Assembly (NCBI GenBank): GCA_963724015.1
Contig: CAVRTM010000004.1
Coordinates: 310,001-374,000, forward strand
DNA: 64,000 nucleotides
Reading direction: 5' to 3'
Origin: CAVRTM01 sp963724015
GTDB lineage: Bacteria > Actinomycetota > Actinomycetes > Actinomycetales > Dermatophilaceae
In this document: piece after piece, positions 13,486-22,286 of the stretch
How the letters are laid out: each line of letters opens with the position of its first letter
Position numbering within the stretch: position 1 is the stretch's first letter
The notes under the pieces: generated by a model
Databases searched by the model: none
What the model saw: the letters and a program-made list of their open reading frames with translations, nothing else
What the model was told of the DNA's origin: nothing
Program-made: the position numbers and the translations under genes

Positions 13486-14438
13486 CGCGGGTCGGCGCGA
13501 TCGACTGCGGCACCAACTCGATCCGCCTGCTGGTGGCCGACGTGCAGCCGGCGTCGCCCGGGGGCGCGCCGTCGCTGGTCGACGTGGTCCGCCGGATGGA
13601 GGTGGTCCGCCTCGGCCACGGCGTCGACCGCACCGGCGTCATCGCCCCCACGGCCATGGCCCGCACCCTGGCCATGGCCGGGGACTACGCCGCGCAGTGC
13701 GAGAAGCTCGAGGTCGAGCGGGTCCGGTTCGTGGCCACGTCGGCATCCCGTGACGCCCGCAACGCCGATGAGTTCGTGGACGGCGTGCGCACGGCATTCT
13801 CGGCGTACGGCATCGCGCCGGAGGTGGTCAGCGGGCACGAGGAGGCGTCGCTGTCGTTCCTCGGCGCCACCGGTGGGCTGCACGCGCACGGCGTCGAGGG
13901 TCCCTTCCTCGTGGTCGACCTCGGCGGCGGGTCGACGGAGTTCGTCCGCGGCACCACCGAGGTGGAGCAGGCCCGGTCGGTCGACATCGGCTGCGTCCGG
14001 ATGACCGAGCGGCACCTGCACACCGACCCGCCCACCGCTGCCGAGGTCGAGGCCGCGACCGCGGACGTCGACGCGGCGATCGACCGGGCGGCCGCGGGGG
14101 TGGACCTGGCCAGGGTCGCGGCCCTCGTGGGGCTGGCCGGCTCGGTCACCACCATCACCGCGCACGCGCTGCAGCTGACCGCCTACGACGCCGCGCGCAT
14201 CCACCTGTCGTCGCTGCCGGTGGACCGGGTCGTCGCGGCCTGCACCGAGCTCCTGGGCATGACCCGCGCCGAGCGGGCGGCCTTGGGGTTCATGCACCCC
14301 GGCCGGGTCGACGTCATCGGCGCCGGCGCGCTGGTGTGGCGCCGCATCGTCGAGCGCGTGCACCGCGAGGCGGGCATGGCGCAGGTCGTCACGTCCGAGC
14401 ACGACATCCTCGACGGCATCGCCCTCTCGCTGGCCTGA
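13482..14438 (+). CDS. Ppx/GppA exopolyphosphatase-family phosphatase
   Basis: 318 residues, with the ASKHA ATPase fold. It shows the opening phosphate loop VGAIDCGTNSIRLLV, FVATSASRDARNADEF, EVVSGHEEASLSFLGA, the second loop VVDLGGGSTEFV, and VGLAGSVTTITA. It hydrolyses terminal phosphate of polyphosphate and/or pppGpp; the short single-module actinobacterial form is Ppx1/Ppx2-like, and substrate preference cannot be read from sequence. It is coupled to DUF501 by a GTGA overlap. Confidence 0.93.
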   Translation: MTRVGAIDCGTNSIRLLVADVQPASPGGAPSLVDVVRRMEVVRLGHGVDRTGVIAPTAMARTLAMAGDYAAQCEKLEVERVRFVATSASRDARNADEFVDGVRTAFSAYGIAPEVVSGHEEASLSFLGATGGLHAHGVEGPFLVVDLGGGSTEFVRGTTEVEQARSVDIGCVRMTERHLHTDPPTAAEVEAATADVDAAIDRAAAGVDLARVAALVGLAGSVTTITAHALQLTAYDAARIHLSSLPVDRVVAACTELLGMTRAERAALGFMHPGRVDVIGAGALVWRRIVERVHREAGMAQVVTSEHDILDGIALSLA

Positions 14439-14460
14439 GCGGGCTGGGGAGGGGAGCGCC

Positions 14461-15291
14461 ATGGTGAGCCAGTGGCTGCCGCACCCGGGAACGGGACAGC
14501 CGTTCCCGTCGCCGGTGCCGCCGGGGACCGGCTGGCCGGGCGACCCGGCCGACGGGCAGACCCCGGTGGCCAGGACGGACACGCAGGTACGACGGCTCGC
14601 CGCGCGCGCCGCGACCACGGCCGAGCTGGACGCGCAGGTCTCCGTGTGCCGAGCCTGCCCGCGGCTGGTGCGCTGGCGCGAGGACGTCGCCACCGAGGGC
14701 AAGCGGGCCTCGTTCGCCGACCAGCCGTACTGGGGACGGCCGGGCCCGGGGTTCGGCGACCCCGAGCCGCAGGTCCTCGTCGTCGGCCTCGCACCGGCGG
14801 CCAACGGCACCAACCGGACCGGTCGCATGTTCACCGGCGACCGCAGCGGCGACTGGATCTACGCCGCGCTGCACCGGGCCGGCTACGCCAGCCAGCCCAC
14901 CAGCGTGGCCAGCGGCGACGGCCTGGAGCTGAGCGGCGTACGCATCGTCGCCGCCGTCCGGTGCGCGCCACCGGCGAACAAGCCCACGCCGCAGGAGCGC
15001 GAGACCTGCGGGCACTGGCTGGACCGGGACCTGGCCCTCGCGGCGCCGACCGTCCGCTCGATGCTCGCCCTCGGCAGCATCGGCTGGGACGCCGCACTGG
15101 CGAGCGCCCGCCGGCTCGGCTGGGCCGTGCCCCGGCCGAAGCCGAGGTTCGGCCACGGCGCCGAGACGGTGCTGGTCACGAGCGACGGGAAGCCGATCCG
15201 GCTGCTGGCCAGCTACCACGTCAGCCAGCAGAACACCTTCACCGGCAAGCTGACCGAGCGGATGCTCGACGCGGTCATCGCCCGGCTCTGA
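14461..15291 (+). CDS. Type 5 (UdgB) uracil-DNA glycosylase
   Basis: 276 residues. Motifs match family 5 uracil-DNA glycosylases: the [4Fe-4S] cysteine pair VSVCRACPRLVRWRE, motif A VVGLAPAANGTNRTGRMFTGD, further Cys residues in AAVRCAPPANKPTPQERETC, and the distal ASYHVSQQNTFTGKL. It excises uracil and other deaminated purines or pyrimidines. Motif A lacks the Asp/Asn general base of family 1, as expected for UdgB. It follows ppx by 22 bp with a ggggaggg Shine-Dalgarno-like stretch. Confidence 0.93.
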   Translation: MVSQWLPHPGTGQPFPSPVPPGTGWPGDPADGQTPVARTDTQVRRLAARAATTAELDAQVSVCRACPRLVRWREDVATEGKRASFADQPYWGRPGPGFGDPEPQVLVVGLAPAANGTNRTGRMFTGDRSGDWIYAALHRAGYASQPTSVASGDGLELSGVRIVAAVRCAPPANKPTPQERETCGHWLDRDLALAAPTVRSMLALGSIGWDAALASARRLGWAVPRPKPRFGHGAETVLVTSDGKPIRLLASYHVSQQNTFTGKLTERMLDAVIARL

Positions 15292-15322
15292 GACCGTCCG
15301 CGGAAGCGGTCCCGCCTGCCGC

Positions 15323-15328
15323 TAGTCT
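15323..15328 (+). promoter_or_regulatory. Putative -10 box (TAGTCT) of the double-ACT gene
   Basis: TAGTCT lies 38 nt before the ATG at 15367, and a ccaggag Shine-Dalgarno follows at 15351-15357. The predicted leader is about 30 nt. No clear -35 is seen. Confidence 0.4.
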
Positions 15329-15366
15329 CGGCGCGTCAGCCGCCGCCGGCTCCAGGAGTTCCGTCC

Positions 15367-15891
15367 ATGCCCCAGCAGATCATCGCCGTCACCGTCCTCG
15401 GCGACGACCGGCCCGGCATCGTCGCTGACGTCACGGCGGCCCTCGCGGACCTGCACGGCAACCTCGAGGACTCCACGATGACGCTGCTGCGCGGCCACTT
15501 CGCGATGGTCGTCCTCGTCCGCACGGTCGCCGACGCCGGCTCGGTCGAGGCGGCGCTGAAGCCGCTGACCGCCGGTGGCTCCCTCGTCATCAACGCCCGC
15601 GTGCTGGCCGAGTCCACCACCACCACAGCCGTCGGCCCGGCGTACTCCCTGCGGGTGCACGGCGCGGACCGCCCCGGCATCGTCGCGACGGTCACCCGGA
15701 TCGTGGCGCAGCACGGCGCCAACATCGTCGACCTCGGCACCCGGCTGGGTGGCAGCCTCTACGTGATGACCGCCGAGCTGCAGGTCCCCGACGAGCACGC
15801 CGCCGTCGCGCTGGAGCGCGACCTGACCGGGGCGGCGGCCGAGCTGGGCGTCGAGATCCACCTCTCGCCCGTCGACGACGACGTCTGGTGA
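15367..15891 (+). CDS. Double ACT-domain protein (GcvR-like)
   Basis: 174 residues made of two ACT domains: IIAVTVLGDDRPGIVADVTA at about residues 5-24, and YSLRVHGADRPGIVATVTRI at about 95-114. Both keep the DRPGIV turn that binds amino-acid ligands. The architecture matches GcvR-type glycine-cleavage regulators and other small amino-acid sensors. There is no DNA-binding domain. The ligand is unknown. Its TGA overlaps the GTG of def. Confidence 0.9.
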   Translation: MPQQIIAVTVLGDDRPGIVADVTAALADLHGNLEDSTMTLLRGHFAMVVLVRTVADAGSVEAALKPLTAGGSLVINARVLAESTTTTAVGPAYSLRVHGADRPGIVATVTRIVAQHGANIVDLGTRLGGSLYVMTAELQVPDEHAAVALERDLTGAAAELGVEIHLSPVDDDVW

Positions 15892-16437
15892 GCGTCATCC
15901 CGACGAGCCTGGCGATGCCCGCACTGCCGGCCGGGACGGTCCTGCCCGTGCTGCGCGCGCCGCACCCGGTGCTGGCCGAGGACGGCGTCGAGGTCGACCC
16001 CGACCGACCCCCGCACGCTCGAGCTGGCCGCCGACCTGCTCGCCACCCAGGACGTCTCGCCGGGGTGCGTCGGGCTCGCCGCCCAGCAGGTCGGGGTCGC
16101 CGCGCGCGTGTTCAGCGTCGACGTCAGCGGTCACCCCAAGACGCGCACCTGCCACGGCCGGTTCGTCCTGTGCAACGCCGAGGTGCGCAGCGCCACCCGG
16201 CGGGAGCGCGGTCGCGAGGGCTGCATGTCGGTGCCGGACTTCACCGGTGACGTCAGCCGGGCGCGACGGCTCCTGGTCCGCGGCCAGCTGCCGGGCTCGG
16301 GGGAGTGGGTGGAGATCGCCACGGACGGGTTCGAGGCCGTCGCCGTGCAGCACGAGATCGACCACACCACCGGGCTGCTGTTCCTGGACCGGGTCGCGGG
16401 CCCCCACGGCATCCACCCGCGCCGCACCTATCGGTAA
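15888..16437 (+). CDS. def: Peptide deformylase, frameshifted
   Basis: About 182 residues after removing one extra C near 16005. It removes the N-formyl group from nascent proteins. The three family motifs are present: CVGLAAQQVGV (GxGLAAxQ type), EGCMSVP with the metal-ligand Cys, and VAVQHEIDHTTG with the HExxH zinc/iron site. Length and motifs fit type I/III actinobacterial deformylases. The GTG start overlaps the ACT gene stop. Confidence 0.95.
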
Positions 16438-16447
16438 CCTGACGCCT

Positions 16448-16523
16448 GTCCCCGTAGCCCAACGGCAGAGGCAGGCGACTTAAAATCGCTACAGTGCGGG
16501 TTCGAAACCCGTCGGGGGCACCA
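16448..16523 (+). tRNA. tRNA with UAA anticodon (Leu, UUA codon), short variable loop, CCA encoded
   Basis: It folds as a complete cloverleaf. The 7-bp acceptor stem is gtccccg/cgggggc with one T-G pair. There is a short D arm, an anticodon stem ggcga/tcgct, loop cttaaaa with anticodon TAA (16481-16483), a 5-nt variable loop (acagt), and a T arm gcggg-ttcgaaa-cccgt. The discriminator is A and the CCA end is genome-encoded (16521-16523). The anticodon reads UUA (Leu), but bacterial tRNA-Leu normally has a long type II variable arm, which is missing here. UUA is the rarest Leu codon in high-GC actinobacteria. Confidence 0.92.
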
Positions 16524-16558
16524 CGCAGCTCGAGCAGACCGCCCGACGGCGCTCGCGA

Positions 16559-17584
16559 TCAGCCCCGGACGTCGATCAGCACCTTGCCCACGGCGCCGTT
16601 CTCGACGGCCGCGTGGGCCTCGGCGGCCTGCTCGAGGGGGAAGTGGTGCAGCGGCAGGCCGGCCTCGGCTCCGACCCGGACGGCTCCGTCGAGCACCGCC
16701 GCGGCGACGTCCTCCAGCGCCCGGGCCCGCCACGCGTCCGGGGCGTTGTAGACCAGCACGAACTGCCAGCGGACGTTGGGCACCATCGAGGGGCGCACGG
16801 GCAGCTCCATCGTGCTGCCGCCATTGTTGGCGTAGACCGCAACGGAGCCGTGCCGGGCGAGCACCTCCGCGTCCAGCGCGGCGTTCACGGCGGGGGAGAC
16901 CTCGACGATGGTGTTGACGCCATGCGGGGCGATCGCGCGCACCTCCGCCACGACGTCCTGCGTGCGGTAGTCGAGGACGTGGTCGGCGCCGGCACGCGCC
17001 GCGAGGTGGCCCTTCTCCGGGCCGCTCACCGTGGTGATGACCGTGGCGTCGGACCACCGGGCCAGCTGGATCGCGGCGTTGCCGACGGCTCCGGCGCCTC
17101 CGGCCACCAGGACGGTGCGACCCTCCAGCGTGCCAGGACCCAGCCGCGTCGGCCCGTCCTCGGTCACCGTCAGGCACCGGTGCGCGGTCAGGAACGGCAC
17201 CCCGAGGCTCGCGCCGAGGTCGAACGACGCGACGTCCGGCAACAGCACCACGTGCCGGGCCGGTACGACGGCGTGCTCCTGCGCGGTGCCGCCGGCGGGA
17301 CGCAGGTGGGCGGCCTCCCAGATCCAGACCCGGAGGCCCTGCAACGCCGCCTCGACGCCCTGCCCGACGGCCTCGACCACCCCGGCGCCGTCCTGGCCCG
17401 GCACCTGTGGCGGGTCGACGGCGACCCCGGACCCCGCGCCACGACGCGTCTTCCAGTCGGTCGGGTTGACGCCCGAGCGGTGGATCCGCACCCGGACCTC
17501 GCCCGGTCCTGGCTCGGGCACGGGCCGCTCAGCCAGGCTCAGGACGTCAGGGTCACCAGTGATGGAGTACTCGATCGCGCGCAC
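16559..17584 (-). CDS. NADPH:quinone reductase / zinc-type alcohol dehydrogenase (MDR) protein
   Basis: 341 residues from GTG 17584. It is a medium-chain dehydrogenase/reductase of the quinone oxidoreductase branch: GroES-like half with RIHRSGVNPTDWKTR and PQVPGQDGAGVVEAVG, and a Rossmann half with VLVAGGAGAVGNAAIQLAR and GADHVLDYR. Structural or catalytic zinc cysteines are not evident, consistent with zinc-free QOR enzymes. It probably reduces quinones or enones with NADPH. Convergent with the tRNA; the gene to its right is divergent. No frameshift is seen. Confidence 0.9.
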   Translation of the reverse strand: MRAIEYSITGDPDVLSLAERPVPEPGPGEVRVRIHRSGVNPTDWKTRRGAGSGVAVDPPQVPGQDGAGVVEAVGQGVEAALQGLRVWIWEAAHLRPAGGTAQEHAVVPARHVVLLPDVASFDLGASLGVPFLTAHRCLTVTEDGPTRLGPGTLEGRTVLVAGGAGAVGNAAIQLARWSDATVITTVSGPEKGHLAARAGADHVLDYRTQDVVAEVRAIAPHGVNTIVEVSPAVNAALDAEVLARHGSVAVYANNGGSTMELPVRPSMVPNVRWQFVLVYNAPDAWRARALEDVAAAVLDGAVRVGAEAGLPLHHFPLEQAAEAHAAVENGAVGKVLIDVRG

Positions 17585-17709
17585 GGCACCGACGGTATCC
17601 CCACCTGCTGTGGCGGGCACCTCAGCGCGGCAGTGCGGCGACCGCCGATGAGGTTGCGCTGCCGGAAGGGTCTCCATCCCGAGACCGCCGAGAGCGAGAG
17701 GATGCCAGC

Positions 17710-18861
17710 ATGACGACCAACCTGCGGACCGTCCTGGAGACGCACGTCAGCAACGAGGCGATCCCCGGAGCGGTGGCCCTCGTGGCTCACGCGGACCGGG
17801 TCGAGCTGGAGGCCGTGGGGTCCCTCGACGCCGCCGGCACGGCGCCGATGGCGAGGGACTCCATCTTCCGCATCGCCTCGACCACCAAGCCCATCACCGC
17901 AGCGGCGGCCATGATGCTGGTCGACGACCGCGTGGTCGCCCTCGACGACCCGGTCGGGACGTGGCTGCCGGAGCTGGCGTCGCCGGTCGTCGTTCGCACG
18001 CCGGCCGGCCCGGTCGACGACGTGGTCCCCGCTGCCCGGCCGATCACCGTGGCCGACCTGCTCACCTTCCGTGCCGGGTACGGCTTCCCGTCCGACTTCA
18101 CGCTCCCGGTGGTCGGCATGCTCTTCAACGAGCTGAGGCAGGGACCGCCGCAGCCGCAGCTCGTCGCCGCACCGGACGAGTGGATGACGACGCTGTCCCG
18201 CATCCCGCTGCTGCACCATCCCGGTGACGGCTGGCTGTACAACACCTGCTCGGACATCCTCGGCGTGCTGATCGCCAGGGCCTCGGGCTGCCCACTGCCG
18301 GAGTTCCTGACCGAACGCCTCTTCGAGCCGCTCGGCATGGTCGACACCGGGTTCGCCGTGCCCGTCGCCAAGCTGGATCGGTTGACCAGCTACTACCGCG
18401 CCGCGGCAGGCGGCGGGCTCGAGCTGGTCGACGCCCCCGACGGGCAGTGGAGCAGCCCGCCGGCCTTCCCCTCCGGCGCCGGCGGGCTGGTCTCGACGGT
18501 GGACAACTGGCACGCCTTCGCCCGGATGCTGCTCGCCGACGGGAGCGTCGACGGCCGCCGGCTGCTGTCGCCGGCCTCCGTGCGGCAGATGACCACCGAC
18601 CACCTGACCCCGGCGCAGCGGAAGGCGAGCGCGCTGTTCCTCGACGGCCAGGGGTGGGGCTTCGGCGGCTCGGTGGACGTGGCGCCGACCGATCCGTGGA
18701 ACGTGCTCGGACGCTACGGCTGGGTCGGCGGCACCGGGACGGCGGCGCACGTCACGCCGTCCACCGGAGCGGTCACCATCCTGCTCAGCCAGGTGGAGAT
18801 GGCGGGACCGACGCCGACCGCCCTGATGCGGGACTTCTGGCGGTGCGCGGCCAACGGCTGA
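17710..18861 (+). CDS. Serine hydrolase, beta-lactamase/DD-peptidase (class C) family
   Basis: 383 residues. The class-C-like nucleophile motif is SIFRIASTTKPIT (SxxK: S-T-T-K), followed by the hydrolase-type tyrosine region GWLYNTCSDILGVLIA and a distal block with GRYGWVGGTGTAAHV. There is no obvious signal peptide, so it is more likely an intracellular esterase or amidase-type family member than a resistance enzyme. An agagagg stretch precedes the ATG. The substrate is unknown. Confidence 0.87.
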   Translation: MTTNLRTVLETHVSNEAIPGAVALVAHADRVELEAVGSLDAAGTAPMARDSIFRIASTTKPITAAAAMMLVDDRVVALDDPVGTWLPELASPVVVRTPAGPVDDVVPAARPITVADLLTFRAGYGFPSDFTLPVVGMLFNELRQGPPQPQLVAAPDEWMTTLSRIPLLHHPGDGWLYNTCSDILGVLIARASGCPLPEFLTERLFEPLGMVDTGFAVPVAKLDRLTSYYRAAAGGGLELVDAPDGQWSSPPAFPSGAGGLVSTVDNWHAFARMLLADGSVDGRRLLSPASVRQMTTDHLTPAQRKASALFLDGQGWGFGGSVDVAPTDPWNVLGRYGWVGGTGTAAHVTPSTGAVTILLSQVEMAGPTPTALMRDFWRCAANG

Positions 18862-18881
18862 GTTGGCCAGTGCTCGAACGC

Positions 18882-18916
18882 CAGTCGGGCGCCCGGCTGG
18901 GCCGGGCGCCCGACTG
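18882..18916. terminator. Bidirectional hairpin terminator
   Basis: A perfect 15-bp inverted repeat (18882-18896 and 18902-18916; cagtcgggcgcccgg and its complement) with a 5-nt loop lies between two convergent genes. There is no T tract, as is common for actinobacterial terminators. Confidence 0.75.
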
Positions 18917-18924
18917 ACGCGGGA

Positions 18925-19548
18925 TCACACCAGCTCAGGCACGTGCAGGTGCGCGAACGCCACCTCCATCTCCGCCACGTCGTCGATCGTCGCTCCTCTT
19001 TCCCTGCTGGCTGCCTCGCGGAGGCGGCCAGCAGCCTCGCGCGTCTCCTCGAGCTGCTCACGGCTGTCGTAGATGAAGGTTCCCGCTGTGCGGCCGGTCT
19101 CGCGGCTGATCATGAGACTGGCGCTGCAGAAGCCGTTGAGCTCCTGAAGCTTCGGGAGAACGGCCATCTTGAAGATGTCGATGGCACGTTCCGCGGTCTC
19201 GGGCGCGCTGCTCATCCACGCGACACGGGACCAGGCGGCGTCGGGCATGGCGTGGTCGCGGTGGACGACCGCGACCTCCCACGTGTCGACGTCGCTGGAG
19301 CTGCTCCCCAGAGCCTGTTCCGCGCCGTCGCGCAGGGGGCGCACCAGCTCCGCGCTGTCCCGCAGCGCGGACTCGGACTCCCATGCGGTGGTGGCGATGC
19401 AGCGACCCGACCCGCGGTCCACGAGCATGGACATCCCGATGCATCCGCCCATCGCGGTGACCGCCGGAAAGACCTGGTCGCGGACGTGGGCGATGCCGGC
19501 ATCGATCCTGGCCGGGTCTGCCTGCATGGTGGTGGTTCGTGCGTACAC
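18925..19548 (-). CDS. Hypothetical protein, tandem dimeric alpha/beta-barrel (ABM-like) domains
   Basis: 207 residues from GTG 19548, which has an aaggag Shine-Dalgarno 7 nt upstream. Two similar halves are visible. Each begins with a helix (IDAGIAHVRDQVFPAV; AERAIDIFKMAVLPKLQ), followed by a small-residue turn, beta strands (ASLMISRETGRTAGTFIYD) and a second helix (REQLEETREAAGRLRE). This pattern resembles the antibiotic-biosynthesis-monooxygenase/EthD ferredoxin-like fold. No catalytic residues can be assigned. I do not recognise a function. Confidence 0.75.
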   Translation of the reverse strand: MYARTTTMQADPARIDAGIAHVRDQVFPAVTAMGGCIGMSMLVDRGSGRCIATTAWESESALRDSAELVRPLRDGAEQALGSSSSDVDTWEVAVVHRDHAMPDAAWSRVAWMSSAPETAERAIDIFKMAVLPKLQELNGFCSASLMISRETGRTAGTFIYDSREQLEETREAAGRLREAASRERGATIDDVAEMEVAFAHLHVPELV

Positions 19549-19657
19549 GACGGGCTCCTTCGATCGGGGCGGCGCCCCGACGGCGCTACCGTCCCGACCC
19601 ACACTCCTCGCCGTTCCCGCCGCACACAAGGCCCGCGGCCGGGGCCCGCCCTCGGGG

Positions 19658-20354
19658 TCAGGCCTGGGCGTCCCGGCGACGGCGCGACGCCGCGGCCCGC
19701 TCGGCGACCACGGCCGCCGGCGCGGGGCGGGCACCCTGGTCCCAGGCCTGCGGGTCCACGGCATACAGGCTGCCGTATGCCGCCGTGTCGGGCTGCGTGC
19801 GCCACCCCTCCGAGAGGGGGCCGAGGTCGACGGTGTCGTAGCCGATCGCGTCGAGGTGCTCACTGACGAGCCGCTTCGCCTCCGGGTCATCGCCGGCGAT
19901 CGGCGAGGGCGCTGCGGTCCTCCGCGCCGCTGGGCCGGGGCAGGGCAGCCAGGTGCTGGAAGAAGATGTTGTTGAACGCCTTGACCACCCTGGCCTCGGG
20001 CAGGTGGGCCTGCAGCAGCTCCGAGCTCGTGGTCGACTCGTCGTCGAGCTCGGCGATCTCGCCGTCCCGCCGGGGGTAGTAGTTCATCGTGTCGAGCACG
20101 ACCTTGCCGCGCAGCTCCTGCGCCGGCACCTGCGGGTAGCTCCGCAGCGGGATGGTGACCACGACGACGTCGCCGGCTCGGGCAGCCTCCGCCGGGGTGG
20201 CCGCGCTGGCGTGCGGACCGAGCTGGTCGACGAGGTCCGCAAGCGTCTCCGGCCCCCTGCTGTTGCTGAGCACGACGTCATGGCCTGCCGCCACGGCCAG
20301 CCGCGCCACGGTGGTGCCGATGTTTCCGCTTCCGATGAGTCCCCAGGTCGTCAT
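19658..20354 (-). CDS. NADPH-dependent F420 reductase-like oxidoreductase, frameshifted
   Basis: About 231 residues after removing one inserted base near 19900. The N-terminus is a Rossmann nucleotide site, TTWGLIGSGNIGTTVARLA, followed by VVLSNSRGPETLADLV. This is the pattern of F420H2:NADP oxidoreductase-like and coenzyme-F420-dependent NADP reductase-family proteins. VVVVTIPLRSY, KVVLDTMNYYPRRDG and VKAFNNIFFQHL match the family substrate-side loops. The C-terminal part reads WRTQPDTAAYGSLYAVD. Whether F420 is the true cofactor is unproven; many homologues are of unknown substrate. Divergent from the VOC gene. Confidence 0.83.
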
Positions 20355-20472
20355 GGCGTCGTCAACACCTCGGACGAGGCGACCATTCCGGTGCGTTCCC
20401 CTGCGGGGGCCGAGAACGGGCGGGCAGACTCGGTGCGAGTCCCTCTCGCTGATCCCGACCCAGGAGGTCCGC

Positions 20473-20868
20473 ATGTCCCGCGTGGTGCACTTCGAGATCC
20501 AGGTCGACGACGTCGAGCGGGCGAAGGCGTTCTACACCGCCGCGTTCGGCTGGTCCTACGAGGACTACAGCCAGTTCACCGGCTCGCCCTACTGGGGCAT
20601 CGTCACGGGCCCGGAGGACCAGCCGGGCATCAACGGCGGTCTGTTGCAGCGGCCCGCCCCCGCCCCGGCCGGAGCCCAGGGCGCCAACGCCTTCGTGTGC
20701 ACGATGGGCGTCGGCGACTACGACGAGACCGAGCGCCGGATCCTCGAGGCCGGAGGGCAGGTGGCCCTGCCCAAGATGGCCCTGACCGGGATGGCGTGGC
20801 AGGGCTACTACCTCGACACCGAGGGCAACACCTTCGGCATCCACCAGCCCGACCCGGCGGCGGCGTAG
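20473..20868 (+). CDS. VOC (glyoxalase/bleomycin resistance) family protein
   Basis: 131 residues. It is a single vicinal-oxygen-chelate unit: VVHFEIQVDDVERAKAFYTAAFGW at the start and YLDTEGNTFGIHQPD at the end. The metal-ligand-type His (HFEIQ) and the terminal Glu/Asn region are visible. A strong caggagg Shine-Dalgarno lies 6-12 nt before the ATG. The substrate is unknown; relatives include small glyoxalase-like and CFP32-type proteins. Confidence 0.88.
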   Translation: MSRVVHFEIQVDDVERAKAFYTAAFGWSYEDYSQFTGSPYWGIVTGPEDQPGINGGLLQRPAPAPAGAQGANAFVCTMGVGDYDETERRILEAGGQVALPKMALTGMAWQGYYLDTEGNTFGIHQPDPAAA

Positions 20869-21049
20869 CCGTCGCGCCGCCCTCGCGCCGTACCGGCTGG
20901 GCGGCCCGCGTCCGACCCGCCGCGGACGCGGCGAGGAACGATCGACCCGTGACAGGTGTCATGGGTCGGGAACTTTCCCGGCGGGCCGCACCTTTAACCT
21001 GATGACACGACCGCTCACGGAGCGGGCACAAGGTGCTGGAGGCACAGAG

Positions 21050-21895
21050 ATGGCGAGCAACCCGGTGTTCAACCGGCTCGACAAGCAGATGGACCAGGGC
21101 GGCTACGCCGGCTTCGGCCGCGGTTCAAGCCGCGGCGCGACCGGCCCGGGCGTGCAGGACACGATGAGCGCCAGCCAGCTCGAGGACCTCTACAACCGCG
21201 GCACCGCCGGCCCGGTCCAGACCGGGCGGGTCACGCTCGACGACGTCGTGATGAAGACGATGGGCCTGTTCGTGGTCCTGCTCGCCGGCGCCGGCGCGGC
21301 ATGGGTGCTCAGTGACCAGACGCCGTCGCTGGCGCTGCCGATGGTCCTCGGCGGGATGGTCCTGGTCCTGGTCCTGGGCTTCGCGATCGCCCTGAAGAAG
21401 ACGATCAGCGTGCCGCTCATCGTGCTGTACGCCGCGGTCGAGGGCGTGTTCGTCGGCGCGATCAGCAACTACTACAACGACCGCTTCGGCCAGGGCCTGG
21501 TCAGCACGGCGGTCATCGCCACGCTGTCGGTCTTCGCGGCCATGTTCGTCGGCTGGAAGAGCGGCGTCATCAAGGTCACCGAGCGCTCCCGCCGGATCTT
21601 CGGCATGGCGCTGATCGGCTACCTGATCTTCGCGCTGGTCAACGTCTTCGCCTCGTTCATGGGTGTCGGTGGCGGCTGGGGCTTCGGCGGCAGCGGCATG
21701 CTCGGCATCGCCATCTCGCTGTTCGCGGTCGGCCTCGCGTCGTACTCCCTCGCGATCGACTTCGACACCATCGACCGGGCCGTCGCCGCCGGCGCGCCGG
21801 AGAAGTACTCCTGGCTGCTCGGCCACGGCCTGATCGTCAGCCTGGTCTGGCTCTACCTCGAGATGCTGCGCCTGCTGGCCCGGATGCGCGACTGA
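21050..21895 (+). CDS. BAX inhibitor-1-like / YccA-family membrane protein
   Basis: 281 residues from ATG 21050, chosen because ggagg precedes it; an upstream ATG at 21002 lacks this. A soluble N-terminal 60 residues (NPVFNRLDKQMDQGGYAGF) is followed by about seven hydrophobic helices, including VVLLAGAGAAWVLS, LPMVLGGMVLVLVLGFAIA, GMALIGYLIFALVNVFA and HGLIVSLVWLYLEMLRLLA. The Bax1-I signature YYNDRFGQGLV and the acidic DFDTIDRAV near the C-terminus agree with the family. Relatives are Ca2+-leak or stress-related membrane proteins; the role in actinobacteria is unknown. Confidence 0.92.
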   Translation: MASNPVFNRLDKQMDQGGYAGFGRGSSRGATGPGVQDTMSASQLEDLYNRGTAGPVQTGRVTLDDVVMKTMGLFVVLLAGAGAAWVLSDQTPSLALPMVLGGMVLVLVLGFAIALKKTISVPLIVLYAAVEGVFVGAISNYYNDRFGQGLVSTAVIATLSVFAAMFVGWKSGVIKVTERSRRIFGMALIGYLIFALVNVFASFMGVGGGWGFGGSGMLGIAISLFAVGLASYSLAIDFDTIDRAVAAGAPEKYSWLLGHGLIVSLVWLYLEMLRLLARMRD

Positions 21896-21896
21896 C

Positions 21897-22199
21897 GTGT
21901 CGCGCCCGACGGACTCGCCGGTGGCGCAGGACGTCCAGCTCGAGCTCCAGCGCGTGGTCGACCGGTGGCGTCAGCTGCCGATCGACTCCGCGCTGCGCTG
22001 TCTGCCGGCGGTGCGCGAGCGGGTGGGCCGGCTCGCGACGCTCGGCTCCGGGAACGGCGCCACGGTGCCGCCGGACCTCGGTCCGGCCGTGGTCATGGAC
22101 CAGCTGACCGTGGTCCTGTACGACGCGAGCGCCGTGCCGGGCAGCGACCCCGCCGGCCTGGCCGCCGACCTGGTGGCCCTGCGACGAGAGCTGGCCTGA
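21897..22199 (+). CDS. Small hypothetical protein
   Basis: 100 residues from GTG 21897, starting 1 bp after the stop of the membrane protein, so probably co-transcribed with it. It is soluble and helical (QLELQRVVDRWRQLPIDSAL) with a C-terminal helix (PAGLAADLVALRRELA). I do not recognise the family. Coding GC bias and the tight spacing support a real gene. Confidence 0.75.
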   Translation: MSRPTDSPVAQDVQLELQRVVDRWRQLPIDSALRCLPAVRERVGRLATLGSGNGATVPPDLGPAVVMDQLTVVLYDASAVPGSDPAGLAADLVALRRELA

Positions 22200-22219
22200 C
22201 CGGCGTACGGACGAACGAC

Positions 22220-22260
22220 AAGGCCCGTCCCGGCCCTGGAAACGGGGAGGGACGGGCCTT
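22220..22260. terminator. Bidirectional hairpin terminator
   Basis: Inverted repeat of 12 bp (aaggcccgtccc at 22220-22231 and its complement at 22249-22260), with short A and T ends flanking the stem. It lies between two convergent genes, so it can serve both strands. Confidence 0.8.
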
Positions 22261-22286
22261 GCCGGTGCCTCAGGCGGAGGCAGGCC

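Noticed and set aside
16448..16523. Integration site (attB) of a mobile element at the tRNA
   Set aside because: No integrase gene, no direct repeat of the tRNA 3' end downstream and no compositional change nearby.
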